The notes: generated by a model not told the origin, from the letters alone. A DNA stretch of 36,254 bases from an uncultured Ardenticatenia bacterium (GCA_937127125.1 CAKZLO010000014.1:1-36254), one strand, 5' to 3'; positions 17,636-26,093 are shown, counted from the first letter of the stretch. Program-made: numbers and translations.

Positions 17636-18769
17636 TCATGATCGATAGGTCGGCACGTAAAATGGCCGAGGGACAATCCGAGCCCTGCGCGGTCGGTCGC
17701 GAATGACGATCTCAATCTCAGCACCCATATGCGCTATTCCTGGAGGCACATAGGCCATGCCAAGATAACGACCAGTGCTCGGAGAATACATACCTGTTGT
17801 AACCTCCCCGACATCAACGCCATTGTATCTTACGGTATATCCATGGCGCGGCACACTTCGGTCGCTCATCTCAAAGCCGATCAGCGTTCTAGTAGTCCCT
17901 TCCAGTTCTTGCTTCAAAAGCGCATCGCGTCCAACAAAGTTCTTGTGCAGGCTTAGAGCAAATCTCAGGTTTGCTTCGATAGGGGTATAGTACGGACTAA
18001 TTTCCCGCCCATAAAGAGGCATACCCGCCTCGAAACGCAAGCTATCGCGCGCAGCCAACCCTGCAGGTTTAATCCCTACTGGGGCTCCCTCTGTCAAGAT
18101 ACGCTCCCAGACCTGTTCCGCATATTCACTCGGAAAGAAGAGCTCGAAACCGTCTTCTCCAGTATATCCAGTACGAGAGAAAAGAGTTGGCACCTCGTCC
18201 CATAGCGTACCCCTCACCACACCGAAACGTGGTAAATCAGCGAGGTCCACGCTGGTGAGGAGGCTCAGAATCTCTAGTGCGCGGGGCCCCTGCACGGCAA
18301 GCATATAGATCTGTTCTGAAACATCACGTAATGTGACCTCGAACGAGTTGATATGGGCACGCATCCATGCCAGTGCTTTTTCCCCGTTCGCTGCGTTCAT
18401 GACAAGAAGGTAGTATGGTGTTCCCTCACTTTCGTTGTCCTCAGCCAGCCGATAGACAAGAGGATCGTCCACAATGCCACCATCATGATAGCATAGGCAA
18501 GTATAATGTGCTGTAAAAGGTTTCAGCCGTCGCACATCGTACGTCAGAAGCTGGTTCAGATAGCTCTCCGCTTGAGAGCCACGAACCTCGATTTGTACCA
18601 TATGGTCAATGTCGAACAGCCCAGCTGTACGACGGGTAGCATGGTGCTCCTCCAGCGGGCCATCAGCATACTGCACAGGCATTTCCCACCCTGCAAAGGT
18701 GGTCATACGCGCACCATGCTTTATATGCCAATCGTAGAGAGCGGTTCTTCTGGGCTGGCCAGCCATCAT
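17636..18769 (-). CDS. gcvT: Aminomethyltransferase (glycine cleavage T protein)
   Basis: Transfers the methylene group from aminomethyl-lipoyl GcvH to tetrahydrofolate, releasing ammonia; 377 aa. Family features are HGARMTTFAGWEMPVQY (about 18-34), FDIDHMVQIEVRG, the folate-site region SRTGYTGEDGFELFFP, IKPAGLAARDSLRFEAGMPLYG, and the C-terminal GEVTTGMYSPSTGRYLGMAYV. GGGGAG lies 6-9 bases before two adjacent ATGs (18769 and 18766); either could be used. It is the first gene after the glycine riboswitch and its terminator, so glycine directly controls its transcription. Assigned as gcvT rather than another folate-dependent T-fold enzyme because of the operon. Confidence 0.97.
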   Translation of the reverse strand: MMAGQPRRTALYDWHIKHGARMTTFAGWEMPVQYADGPLEEHHATRRTAGLFDIDHMVQIEVRGSQAESYLNQLLTYDVRRLKPFTAHYTCLCYHDGGIVDDPLVYRLAEDNESEGTPYYLLVMNAANGEKALAWMRAHINSFEVTLRDVSEQIYMLAVQGPRALEILSLLTSVDLADLPRFGVVRGTLWDEVPTLFSRTGYTGEDGFELFFPSEYAEQVWERILTEGAPVGIKPAGLAARDSLRFEAGMPLYGREISPYYTPIEANLRFALSLHKNFVGRDALLKQELEGTTRTLIGFEMSDRSVPRHGYTVRYNGVDVGEVTTGMYSPSTGRYLGMAYVPPGIAHMGAEIEIVIRDRPRRARIVPRPFYVPTYRS

Positions 18770-18792
18770 CTCGCACTCCCCTTAGTCTTGGC

Positions 18793-18822
18793 CAACAAAA
18801 ATAGGCGCATACCCTATGCGCC
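18793..18822 (-). terminator. Riboswitch expression-platform terminator upstream of gcvT
   Basis: GGCGCATA (18804-18811), a 3-base loop, TATGCGCC (18815-18822), followed on the minus strand by TATTTTTGTTG. It is a textbook intrinsic terminator placed directly after the second aptamer and 24 bases before the first gcvT ATG, as expected for transcriptional control. Confidence 0.88.
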
Positions 18823-19037
18823 CTCTGCCCTGTTCTGTACCTGAGAGTTTCGCCTGTCGCGCTTCTTGGGCTGCGACAAGCTTGCTCCTTCGGTGCGGCA
18901 TCAATGCCGACTCTCCAGAGTGTCGTCAGCGAGCGATCCTTTTGCCTGAGAGTATCGTCGTGCGAGTCTGGGCCAGCTCACACGCTTGCACCTTCGGCGC
19001 CTCGGGATAGGAGGTCTCTCCCGCTCGCCTCACTCGA
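18823..19037 (-). ncRNA. Tandem glycine riboswitch with leader-linker kink-turn
   Basis: Two glycine aptamers in series, read on the minus strand. Aptamer 1 (about 19030-18936) has GGGAGAG, then CCGAAGGTGCAAGCG, then ACTCTCAGGCAAAAGGA. Aptamer 2 (about 18920-18825) has TGGAGAG, CCGAAGGAGCAAGC, and ACTCTCAGGTACAGAACAGG. These are the family's conserved core blocks. A leader-linker helix is visible: leader CACTC/CGCTCG on the plus strand at 19031-19035 and 19022-19027 pairs with linker GAGTG/CGAGCG at 18918-18922 and 18930-18935, with an asymmetric internal loop containing CTGACGA, the known kink-turn between leader and linker. It controls the downstream gcvTH-PA-PB operon; glycine-induced read-through is the usual outcome for gcvT leaders, but the direction here is inferred. 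Confidence 0.95.
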
Positions 19038-19066
19038 CTATTCAATCTGGTCTCGATTCAAAAGTG

Positions 19067-19095
19067 ATTCTATTATTCTATGGGCTGATTGTCAA
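19067..19095 (-). promoter_or_regulatory. Strong sigma-70-type promoter for the riboswitch-gcv operon
   Basis: On the minus strand: TTGACA (19095-19090), 17 bases, TAGAAT (19072-19067). Transcription would begin near 19060, about 25 bases ahead of the riboswitch leader helix. An overlapping second -10-like hexamer lies at 19075-19080. Confidence 0.75.
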
Positions 19096-19500
19096 TCGCC
19101 TAGCCCAAAGAATGCCCGCCTTGGGTGTGGAGACAACATCTCTTTGCCATAGTGTGTTGCCGAATATTTGAGCAAGGACCTGCAAGGTTCCGATTATGTC
19201 CCGTGCTATAGCGATTCATTTAGTTTTTCAGTCCTTTGTGTTTTGCCCTCGCAACGTGAAGGCAGAGCTTTGAGCCGCATTTTATCACAGAGCGGACCTT
19301 CGTCGGAGAAGACAATTGCTGCTCATCTCATCTTGTCCCCCATTTGCGGTTGTATATAATAAAGAAACTGAGATTTTGCCTGAAAGTGGACCTGGCAACA
19401 AGGCAACCGAGGAGTAGAACTCTGCCTGTCTTGCTGACTTTGCAGATCCATCAAAGCCCATAAACCCAACAGTCGCCGGCAAGGAGTCCACTAGAAAACT
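19096..19500. other. Divergent intergenic region between gcv and PDH operons
   Basis: About 405 bases without a gene. It contains the gcv promoter at its left edge and a candidate plus-strand promoter at 19333-19360. From the predicted start site the plus-strand mRNA would have a leader of about 130 bases. This leader contains AAGGAG (about 19481-19486), which is rather far (14 bases) from the ATG at 19501. I see no recognisable riboswitch, hairpin-plus-T-run or RNA gene in it. Confidence 0.5.
19333..19360 (+). promoter_or_regulatory. Candidate promoter for the GH-like/aminotransferase/PDH operon
   Basis: TTGTCC (19333-19338), 16 bases, TATAAT (19355-19360). Perfect -10, fair -35. It lies 140 bases upstream of the first gene of the plus-strand operon. 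Confidence 0.5.
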
Positions 19501-21375
19501 ATGGAATTGCACCAATTCCCTCGACCTCCTCAAGACAACGGACGCGGCGTCCATTGGAGTCTAAGCGTCTATGAATGGGGCAAGCGCAATTGGGACTTCT
19601 GGCGTGATCAGCTGTTGGCGATGAAAATCAAGTGGGTCAAGATTATGGATGACGGAGGTGGATCCGGTCTGCGTCTGGCGCGCCAGTTGATCGATATGGA
19701 GATTATGCCGGTCGTGCGACTCTATCGCCCCCAGCAAAATCCTGGTAACATTGGCCAGCGCGGACGAGAGACCGTGCGTCGTTACATTCAAGCGGGCGCC
19801 GTATACTTTGAGACCAACAATGAGCCAGATCTGGATTTGGAATGGCGAGCTCCCAAACCGCCCAACTGGCTGGACATCGTAGTGGATAACTTCATTATCG
19901 ACGCCGACATCATTTTGGAGGAAGGTGGGTATCCCGCAGTGCCTGCCTTCGGGGTGGGATCGCAGAAAGACCCTTTTGCGAAGATCGTCCAGCGTGGTCG
20001 ACGTGACATCCTGGATGGTGGAGCTTGGGCTGCGATTCACAACTATTGCCTGGGTCGGCCGCTCGAATACCCCAACGACCCTGTTAACCTCGAGGGCGTG
20101 CCTATTACTCAGGAAGAATGGGAAGCTATGGGTGGCATGTGGGCATGGGAGATGGGCGTGGACGCAGTCAATGAAGCACGCCGGCGGATGGCTAATCCCA
20201 ACGCCAGCATTATGACCGACAGTACTTGTTTCCGCGGGTTCGAGTATCTTAACCACCTTATCGTGCAGGCGGTGGGGCATTCTATTCCTATTATGATGAC
20301 CGAGGGAGGTTATAACGTGGGACAGCGCGCCGGCACAACCTTCGGCGATGATCCGCGCTATCCTAAGCCGACCCCAGTGGTTGCCAGCCAGATGAACTTG
20401 GAAATGTTCCGATATATGCAAGGCGATCGAGAGATATTGGGTCAGAAAGTACCTGACTATTTCTTCGCCGCAATGCCATGGCTGATCGCCGCGTACCGTA
20501 TTGGCGTGTATTCCCCCGTCGCAGAGAGCCAGGGACCATGGTTCACCCATCAGTTCGATCAGCAGTTCGGACTGCGTGGTGAGCTACCTCTAGTGCAAAT
20601 GCTCAAAGACCTGCCGACGCGCGTGCGTCAGGATGGTCCTGTGCCTCCCCAGTGGGCTAAATCACCCTACCATCAGGAGTTAGGACGCAATTGGGACTGT
20701 CGTCTAAAATATCTGGGGGTTCGGCTGGAACCAGTAACTGATAATAGTGGCCCCTATTGGAAGTTGGTAAGAGCACAGTGGTTCGACGAAGACGAAGTGG
20801 TCGGCGCAGGGTATATTTTTGTCAAAGCGCTTGACGAAAAAGGGAATCCTATTGAAAATGCTACATTCATCGTGGCTCGCAAGGATGCCAGCGACCAGGT
20901 TCCCACTAAAGGTTCCATAGACGGCTACTGGGGCAATTACCCAATGTACGGCTGCTTAGGTACTTACAAAGTGCGTATGAACCATCTGGGTTATCCATCT
21001 GAGACGGTCGCCGGCCTTGGTCTGGGATTGGAAGATGCGCCACGCCTGTGGACGCGTACCGCCTTTCGACTAACTTTCCAGCTGGTCAAGCCAGATCGAT
21101 CAAACGGTAGTGGCAAGCCGTTAGACGAAACAGAACGTCAGGCTGCTCTGCGTAGAGCAGTGATTAACGCTGCAAAACCCCACTTGATCCCGCTGGATCC
21201 CAGCACCCCATTTCATCAGTACGCACGCCGACACGGGTTAGGAGAGCGCCTTTCCACTGAGTTTACCCTTGAGCACGAAGGGGTGCAGTACAAAGCGCAA
21301 GCGTTTGTTAAAGGCGTCGTCTATGCGCCGATCAATGCACCTGATCAAGTGGCCCACGTGCCCTATACGGGGTAA
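19501..21375 (+). CDS. TIM-barrel, clan GH-A-like protein of unknown function
   Basis: Not recognised as a named family. It is 624 aa with no signal peptide, so cytoplasmic. Residues about 15-360 look like a TIM barrel. GVHWSLSVYEWG starts the first strand; FETNNEPDL at about 103-111 has Asn107-Glu108, as in the acid/base position of clan GH-A glycosidases; AIHNYCLG (His180-Asn181) follows; IPIMMTEGGYN holds Glu268, where a GH-A nucleophile would sit. Residues about 420-530 look beta-rich (AGYIFVKALDEKGNPIENATF), resembling an accessory Ig-like or carbohydrate-binding domain. An upstream in-frame TAG limits the start to the ATG at 19501. The gene is 42 bases before the aminotransferase, apparently co-transcribed with PDH genes, an odd context for a glycosidase. 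Catalytic function is inference; loss of activity is possible. Confidence 0.7.
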   Translation: MELHQFPRPPQDNGRGVHWSLSVYEWGKRNWDFWRDQLLAMKIKWVKIMDDGGGSGLRLARQLIDMEIMPVVRLYRPQQNPGNIGQRGRETVRRYIQAGAVYFETNNEPDLDLEWRAPKPPNWLDIVVDNFIIDADIILEEGGYPAVPAFGVGSQKDPFAKIVQRGRRDILDGGAWAAIHNYCLGRPLEYPNDPVNLEGVPITQEEWEAMGGMWAWEMGVDAVNEARRRMANPNASIMTDSTCFRGFEYLNHLIVQAVGHSIPIMMTEGGYNVGQRAGTTFGDDPRYPKPTPVVASQMNLEMFRYMQGDREILGQKVPDYFFAAMPWLIAAYRIGVYSPVAESQGPWFTHQFDQQFGLRGELPLVQMLKDLPTRVRQDGPVPPQWAKSPYHQELGRNWDCRLKYLGVRLEPVTDNSGPYWKLVRAQWFDEDEVVGAGYIFVKALDEKGNPIENATFIVARKDASDQVPTKGSIDGYWGNYPMYGCLGTYKVRMNHLGYPSETVAGLGLGLEDAPRLWTRTAFRLTFQLVKPDRSNGSGKPLDETERQAALRRAVINAAKPHLIPLDPSTPFHQYARRHGLGERLSTEFTLEHEGVQYKAQAFVKGVVYAPINAPDQVAHVPYTG

Positions 21376-21417
21376 AATAGTTAAGAAATTCACGAATCGC
21401 TTTGCCAGGGAGATTTC

Positions 21418-22713
21418 ATGGACGCACAGACAATTCTCGAGAAAGAAAAGCAATACTTGTGGCCCAGCCATATTCACTACTACCAACAGCCTCTGCCATT
21501 GACGCGTGGTGAGGGAATGTATGTATACGACGTTGAGGGCAATCGCTACCTGGACTTTTTCGGGGGTATTCTCACGATCAGTGTGGGGCATTGCCACCCG
21601 AAGGTGACAGAAGCGATCAGGCAACAAGTGGGTACTCTGGTGCATACATCCACCCTATACCCTCATGAGAACCATGTCCGGCTGGCAGAGAAGCTCGCTG
21701 AGATAACACCCGGTCGTCTCCAGAAGTCCTACTTTTGGAACAGTGGCACCGAGGCAAACGAAGCAGCCGTCTTGTTGGCGCGCGAGGCGACTGGCTGTCA
21801 GGACGTGATCGCGCTGCGCTATGGCTATAGCGGTCGCTCGGCTCTTACTACCACCTTGACTGCTCAATCCCCATGGCGCGTGGGGGGAGCGCAAGTGTTA
21901 GGCATACACCATGCCCTGAATCCGTACTGCTATCGCTGTCCTCTCAAGGCCACCTATCCCCAATGTGGGGTGGCGTGCGCGGAGGACGTGGAACAGGTGA
22001 TCAAGACAGTCACCACAGGGCGTGTTGCTGCTTTCCTTGCGGAGCCCATCCAAGGTGTAGGGGGGTTCATAACCCCACCTCCCGAATACTTTGAGATTGC
22101 TGTTGGCATTGTGCGCAAATATGGGGGACTATTCATCTGCGATGAGGTTCAAACTGGTTTCGGGCGCACAGGCAAGTTCTGGTTTGGCATCCAGCATTGG
22201 CGAATAGAGCCGGATATTATGACGATGGCAAAAGGAATCGCTAACGGTACACCATTAGGCGCCACCATCGCCATACCAGAGGTAGCGGACAAGCTGAAGG
22301 GTCTGATGATTTCCACCTTTGGGGGCAATCCTGTTTCCTGTGCTGCAGCGCTGGCAACAATCGAGGTTATAGAAGAGGAGAAACTACCTCAACATGTAGA
22401 TCAAATGGGGACTCTCCTGCGCAATGGATTGGAGACCCTGAAGGAAAAATATCCTGTGATCGGCGATGTGCGAGGCAAGGGACTGATGCAAGGCATCGAA
22501 ATGGTGCGTGACCGCCAGACCAAGGAGCCGGCCACGCGCGAAATTGCTCATCTATTTGAGGCGACGCGCCAACGGGGTCTGCTGATCGGCAAAGGCGGCC
22601 TGTACGGTAACGTGGTACGTGTTACACCTCCTCTGATCGTGTCCCAACAGGAGATCGAGCAAGCGCTTGAGATACTTGATCACGCGTTCGGGGAGGTACA
22701 GGAGACACTCTAA
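21418..22713 (+). CDS. Class III aminotransferase, alanine-glyoxylate aminotransferase 2-like
   Basis: PLP enzyme of fold type I, class III, 431 aa. Conserved positions: NSGTEANEAA (108-117), CDEVQTGFGRTG with the PLP-pyridine Asp242, and the Schiff-base Lys272 in TMAKGIANGTPLG. The N-terminus (WPSHIHYYQQPLPLTRGEGMYVYD wording, residues 15-38) is like AGXT2 and 4-aminobutyrate-type enzymes rather than ArgD. A cysteine cluster at about 171-187 (C171, C174, C183, C187) could bind a metal. AGGGAG precedes the ATG. Immediately followed (26-35 bases) by PDH genes, and divergent from glycine cleavage genes, so alanine + glyoxylate to pyruvate + glycine is an attractive reaction. Beta-alanine, GABA or acetylornithine as donor cannot be ruled out from sequence. 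Confidence 0.88.
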   Translation: MDAQTILEKEKQYLWPSHIHYYQQPLPLTRGEGMYVYDVEGNRYLDFFGGILTISVGHCHPKVTEAIRQQVGTLVHTSTLYPHENHVRLAEKLAEITPGRLQKSYFWNSGTEANEAAVLLAREATGCQDVIALRYGYSGRSALTTTLTAQSPWRVGGAQVLGIHHALNPYCYRCPLKATYPQCGVACAEDVEQVIKTVTTGRVAAFLAEPIQGVGGFITPPPEYFEIAVGIVRKYGGLFICDEVQTGFGRTGKFWFGIQHWRIEPDIMTMAKGIANGTPLGATIAIPEVADKLKGLMISTFGGNPVSCAAALATIEVIEEEKLPQHVDQMGTLLRNGLETLKEKYPVIGDVRGKGLMQGIEMVRDRQTKEPATREIAHLFEATRQRGLLIGKGGLYGNVVRVTPPLIVSQQEIEQALEILDHAFGEVQETL

Positions 22714-22748
22714 TTGGGATTCGAGACTCTTGACTGGAGATGGAGAAC

Positions 22749-23732
22749 ATGCCAGACGAACTGTCGCGCGAGGAATTGCTGGAGATGTATCGCCAGATGG
22801 TACTTATCCGGCGTCTTGAGGAGAAAGCGGCCGAACTCTATACCGCTGGTCTGATCGGCGGCTTTCTCCATTTGTACATCGGTGAAGAAGCCATCGCCGT
22901 TGGCGCGTGTAAGGCGCTGCGGCCTGATGACCACTTGTTAACTGCATACCGTGACCATGGCTGGGCCATTGCACGCGGACTCGATCCCAAGCGGGTGATG
23001 GCTGAGCTGCTCGGCAAGGCAACCGGGGTCAGTGGTGGCAAAGGAGGTTCTATGCATCTGGCGAGCGCCGAACACAATTATTGGGGCGGCCATGCCATTG
23101 TGGGTGGTCACCTGCCGCTGGCCACCGGCGTGGGGTTAGCGATCCGCTATCGGGAGGAGGACAAAGCAGTACTGTGTGTGTTTGGTGAAGGTTCAACCAA
23201 CATTGGTTACTTTCATGAGTCGCTCAACTTGGCAGCGGTGTGGAAACTACCGGTCGTCTATTTAGTTGAGAACAACCAGTATGGGATGGGTACCGAGGTC
23301 AGTCGTGCTTCCTCGCGCTCTAACATTTTTGAAAAGGGGTGTTCCTATGACGTGGCCAGCGCCCCAGTGGATGGACAGGACGTGCTGGCTATGTATCGAG
23401 CAATGCGCGAGGCACTGGATTACGCGCGAGAGCATGGGCCATTCCTTATGGAAGCCAAAACCTACCGTTATTCTGGGCATTCCATGGGTGACCCAGAGCG
23501 TTATCGGAGCAAGGCCGAAATTGAGCAATGGCGTGCCCATCATGATCCTATTGATCGTCTAGCAAACTTGTTGACCTCGCAGGCGCTGGCCAAGGAAACA
23601 GATTTGCAGAAAATCAACCGGGATGTTGAGGAAGAAATGGAAGAAATAGTGCGTTTCGCTAAAGAGAGCCCCGAACCCGAGGATGATGCTCTCTATGAGC
23701 ATGTTTATGTTCAACCAGTCCCGGTGCAATAG
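22749..23732 (+). CDS. pdhA: Pyruvate dehydrogenase-type E1 component, alpha subunit
   Basis: Thiamine-diphosphate-dependent decarboxylase alpha subunit, 327 aa from the ATG at 22749. That start is preferred because GGAG lies 9 bases upstream; an ATG at 22740 is too close to it. ThDP-binding residues sit in VFGEGSTNIGYFHESLNLA and VVYLVENNQYGMGTEVSR. LHLYIGEEAIAVG and the TYRYSGHSMGDPERYR segment (phosphorylation-loop region in eukaryotic homologs) are typical. Followed 14 bases later by the beta subunit. Acetoin dehydrogenase E1 (AcoA) is very similar in sequence; no acetoin-specific genes are present, so PDH is favoured. Confidence 0.92.
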   Translation: MPDELSREELLEMYRQMVLIRRLEEKAAELYTAGLIGGFLHLYIGEEAIAVGACKALRPDDHLLTAYRDHGWAIARGLDPKRVMAELLGKATGVSGGKGGSMHLASAEHNYWGGHAIVGGHLPLATGVGLAIRYREEDKAVLCVFGEGSTNIGYFHESLNLAAVWKLPVVYLVENNQYGMGTEVSRASSRSNIFEKGCSYDVASAPVDGQDVLAMYRAMREALDYAREHGPFLMEAKTYRYSGHSMGDPERYRSKAEIEQWRAHHDPIDRLANLLTSQALAKETDLQKINRDVEEEMEEIVRFAKESPEPEDDALYEHVYVQPVPVQ

Positions 23733-23746
23733 GGAGGTGAACTGGT

Positions 23747-24739
23747 ATGGCACATATTACTATGCGGGAAGCCATCAGTCAGGCGCTGCGCGAAGAAATG
23801 TATCGCGACGAACGTGTGTTTATCATGGGCGAAGAGGTCGGCGTATGGGGTGGTACGTATGCAGTGACGCGTGGTTTTCTAGACGAGTTTGGAGAGAAGC
23901 GGGTGCGCGATACTCCCATTGCTGAAGGGGTTATCGTCGGCGCTGCTATCGGTGCCGCTATTGCTGGTCTACGCCCAGTTGCCGAACTTATGACCATCAA
24001 TTTCGCTTTCTTGGCGATGGACCAGATCGTGAACCATGCAGCCAAGCTCCATTACATGTTCAATGGACAAATCCGTTGCCCTCTGGTGATTCGCACAGTG
24101 GGTGGCGGAGGCCGTCAGCTCGCTGCGACGCATTCACAAACACCAGACGTGGTGTTTGCCCACTTTCCCGGGCTGAAGGTAGTGGCGCCCGGGACACCTG
24201 CAGATGCAAAGGGTCTGCTCAAGGCGGCTATCCGTGATGAGGACCCTGTCTTTTTCATTGAGCATGCCACCCTCTATCAGCTGCGAGGTGAAGTGCCAGA
24301 CGACGAGGAATATCTGGTGCCCATCGGGGTCTCGGATGTGAAGCGAGAGGGAAAGGACGTGACCATCGTCTCCTACTCTAAGATGCTGCAGACCTCTTTG
24401 CAGGCAGCAGAGCAGCTGGCCAAAGAGGGGATCGAGGTTGAAGTCGTTGATCTGCGTACGCTGCGCCCACTTGATATGAGACCCGTGCTAGAATCTGTGC
24501 GGAAAACCAACCGCTTAGTGGTGGTAGAGGAGGGTTGGCGATCCTACGGCATAGGTGCCGAGGTAGCCACACGCGTTATGGAACAGGCGTTTGACTACCT
24601 GGACGCTCCAGTACGGCGCGTTGCCCAGGCAGAAGTGCCACTGCCATATAACAGAAGGTTGGAACAGATGGCATTGCCCCAAGTTGAGGATGTTGTGCAT
24701 GCCGTCAATGATGTGCTATATCGGAAAGTAAGTAGCTAA
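23747..24739 (+). CDS. pdhB: Pyruvate dehydrogenase-type E1 component, beta subunit
   Basis: Completes the alpha2beta2 E1 enzyme, 330 aa. MREAISQALREEMYRDERVFIMGEEVG at the start, the ThDP-site region TPIAEGVIVGAAIGAAIAGLRPV, GGGGRQLAATHSQ, and the C-terminal transketolase-like domain with VVDLRTLRPLDM and VVVEEGWRSYGIGAEV are all family hallmarks. AGGGAGGTG gives a strong ribosome-binding site. The E2 gene begins 12 bases downstream. No irregularities. Confidence 0.94.
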   Translation: MAHITMREAISQALREEMYRDERVFIMGEEVGVWGGTYAVTRGFLDEFGEKRVRDTPIAEGVIVGAAIGAAIAGLRPVAELMTINFAFLAMDQIVNHAAKLHYMFNGQIRCPLVIRTVGGGGRQLAATHSQTPDVVFAHFPGLKVVAPGTPADAKGLLKAAIRDEDPVFFIEHATLYQLRGEVPDDEEYLVPIGVSDVKREGKDVTIVSYSKMLQTSLQAAEQLAKEGIEVEVVDLRTLRPLDMRPVLESVRKTNRLVVVEEGWRSYGIGAEVATRVMEQAFDYLDAPVRRVAQAEVPLPYNRRLEQMALPQVEDVVHAVNDVLYRKVSS

Positions 24740-24751
24740 GGAGGCGTTTCG

Positions 24752-26005
24752 GTGGCTGAACTGCTCACAATGCCCAAAATGGGCTTTGACATGGCAGAAG
24801 GAACGTTGGTACAGTGGGTCAAGAGAGAAGGCGATCCAGTGGCCGAGGGTGATGTGGTCGCCATCATTGAAACAGATAAAGCAAATGTGGAAGTGACCTC
24901 CTTCAGGTCAGGGGTGTTGCGTAAGACCCTAGTAGAAAGCGGGACGGTTGTGCCAGTCGGCAAGCCCATTGCCATTATTGGAAGCGCTGATGAGGATATT
25001 CAGGGATTGCTTGGTGAAACGGTAGAGGTGCCCGCTGGGAAGGTACCTGCAGTGACTGCGGCTGAAGCAGAAGCTCCTCTTGCGGTAAGTGTCACTGAGG
25101 TGCCAGAGGTTGAGGCTGGTCGTGTGCTGGCCTCCCCGTTAGCACGTCGCATGGCCTCTGAGCTGGGCATCGATTTGTCCCAGGTGCGTGGCAGCGGCCC
25201 CGGAGGGCGTGTCACCAAGGCAGACATTGAAGCCTTTGTACGCGAGTCAGCACAACGGGTGCCTCAACCTGTTGCGGTACCTGTGACGGTGGCGCCACCC
25301 CTGCCTTCCGTTGGTGTGGAATACGCCGTAGAGCTTGTCTCACCCATGCGCAAGACCATCTCGCGCCGAATGACTGAGAGCAAGCAACAGGCACCTCACT
25401 TCTATATTACGGTGGAAGTGGACATGGAAGCTGCCGTTGCGCTGCGGCAACAATTAAATGCATTGCTGCCTGAGGAGGAAAAGATCTCAATCAACGATCT
25501 GGTGATCAAGGGATCGGCCATCGCACTGCGGCAGTTTCCGCGCCTCAATGCCTCGCTAGCTGGCGACGAGATTCATCTCCACCGTCGCGTGAACATAGGC
25601 ATTGCGGTAGCGCTTGACAATGGGCTTGTCACACTGGTGGTTAAGGACTGCGATCAGAAATCGCTGAGCCAGATCGCCAGTGAAACACGTGCCATGGTCA
25701 CCCGTGCACGTGAGGGACGGTTTCAGGCAGACGACATGGTCGGTGGCACGTTCACGATCAGCAATCTAGGTATGTACGGCGTAGAAGACTTTGCTGCTAT
25801 TATCAATCCGCCTCAGGCAGCGATTCTCGCCGTCAGCGCTGTGCGCCGCGTGCCAGTAGTCGATGATGCAGGGCAGCTAGCTGTTGGCACGCGCATGAAA
25901 ATGACCCTGTCGGCTGATCATCGTGTGACAGATGGAGCAGAAGCCGCCTTGTTCTTGCAGGCACTCAAGGCAGCGCTTGAGCAACCTATGCGACTGCTGC
26001 TGTAA
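24752..26005 (+). CDS. pdhC: Dihydrolipoamide acetyltransferase (E2), single lipoyl domain
   Basis: Core of the 2-oxoacid dehydrogenase complex; moves the acetyl group from lipoamide to CoA. It starts at a GTG with AGGAGG about 8 bases upstream; 417 aa. The domains are compact: lipoyl domain about 1-78 with Lys43 in ETDKANVEVTS; an Ala/Val/Glu linker; peripheral-subunit-binding domain about 124-163 (SPLARRMASELGIDLSQVRG); a Pro/Val-rich linker; and a catalytic domain from about 190 with His390 and Asp394 in SADHRVTDG. One lipoyl domain is fewer than in enteric E2. No E3 gene follows; a dihydrolipoamide dehydrogenase must come from elsewhere and could be shared with the glycine cleavage system. 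Confidence 0.94.
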   Translation: MAELLTMPKMGFDMAEGTLVQWVKREGDPVAEGDVVAIIETDKANVEVTSFRSGVLRKTLVESGTVVPVGKPIAIIGSADEDIQGLLGETVEVPAGKVPAVTAAEAEAPLAVSVTEVPEVEAGRVLASPLARRMASELGIDLSQVRGSGPGGRVTKADIEAFVRESAQRVPQPVAVPVTVAPPLPSVGVEYAVELVSPMRKTISRRMTESKQQAPHFYITVEVDMEAAVALRQQLNALLPEEEKISINDLVIKGSAIALRQFPRLNASLAGDEIHLHRRVNIGIAVALDNGLVTLVVKDCDQKSLSQIASETRAMVTRAREGRFQADDMVGGTFTISNLGMYGVEDFAAIINPPQAAILAVSAVRRVPVVDDAGQLAVGTRMKMTLSADHRVTDGAEAALFLQALKAALEQPMRLLL

Positions 26006-26093
26006 TAACAATTACATAAAGGGCTTCGTGCTGACAACCACTTCATTTTGCTGATCAACCTGCTAAGCGACGAAGTGGCATTGGAAGGAGCAA

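Noticed and set aside
19561-20550. 329-codon open frame on the minus strand opposite the GH-like gene
   Set aside because: It is antisense to a gene with clear protein-like motifs. Its translation is His/Cys/Arg-rich with no recognisable domain, and no ribosome-binding site is evident.
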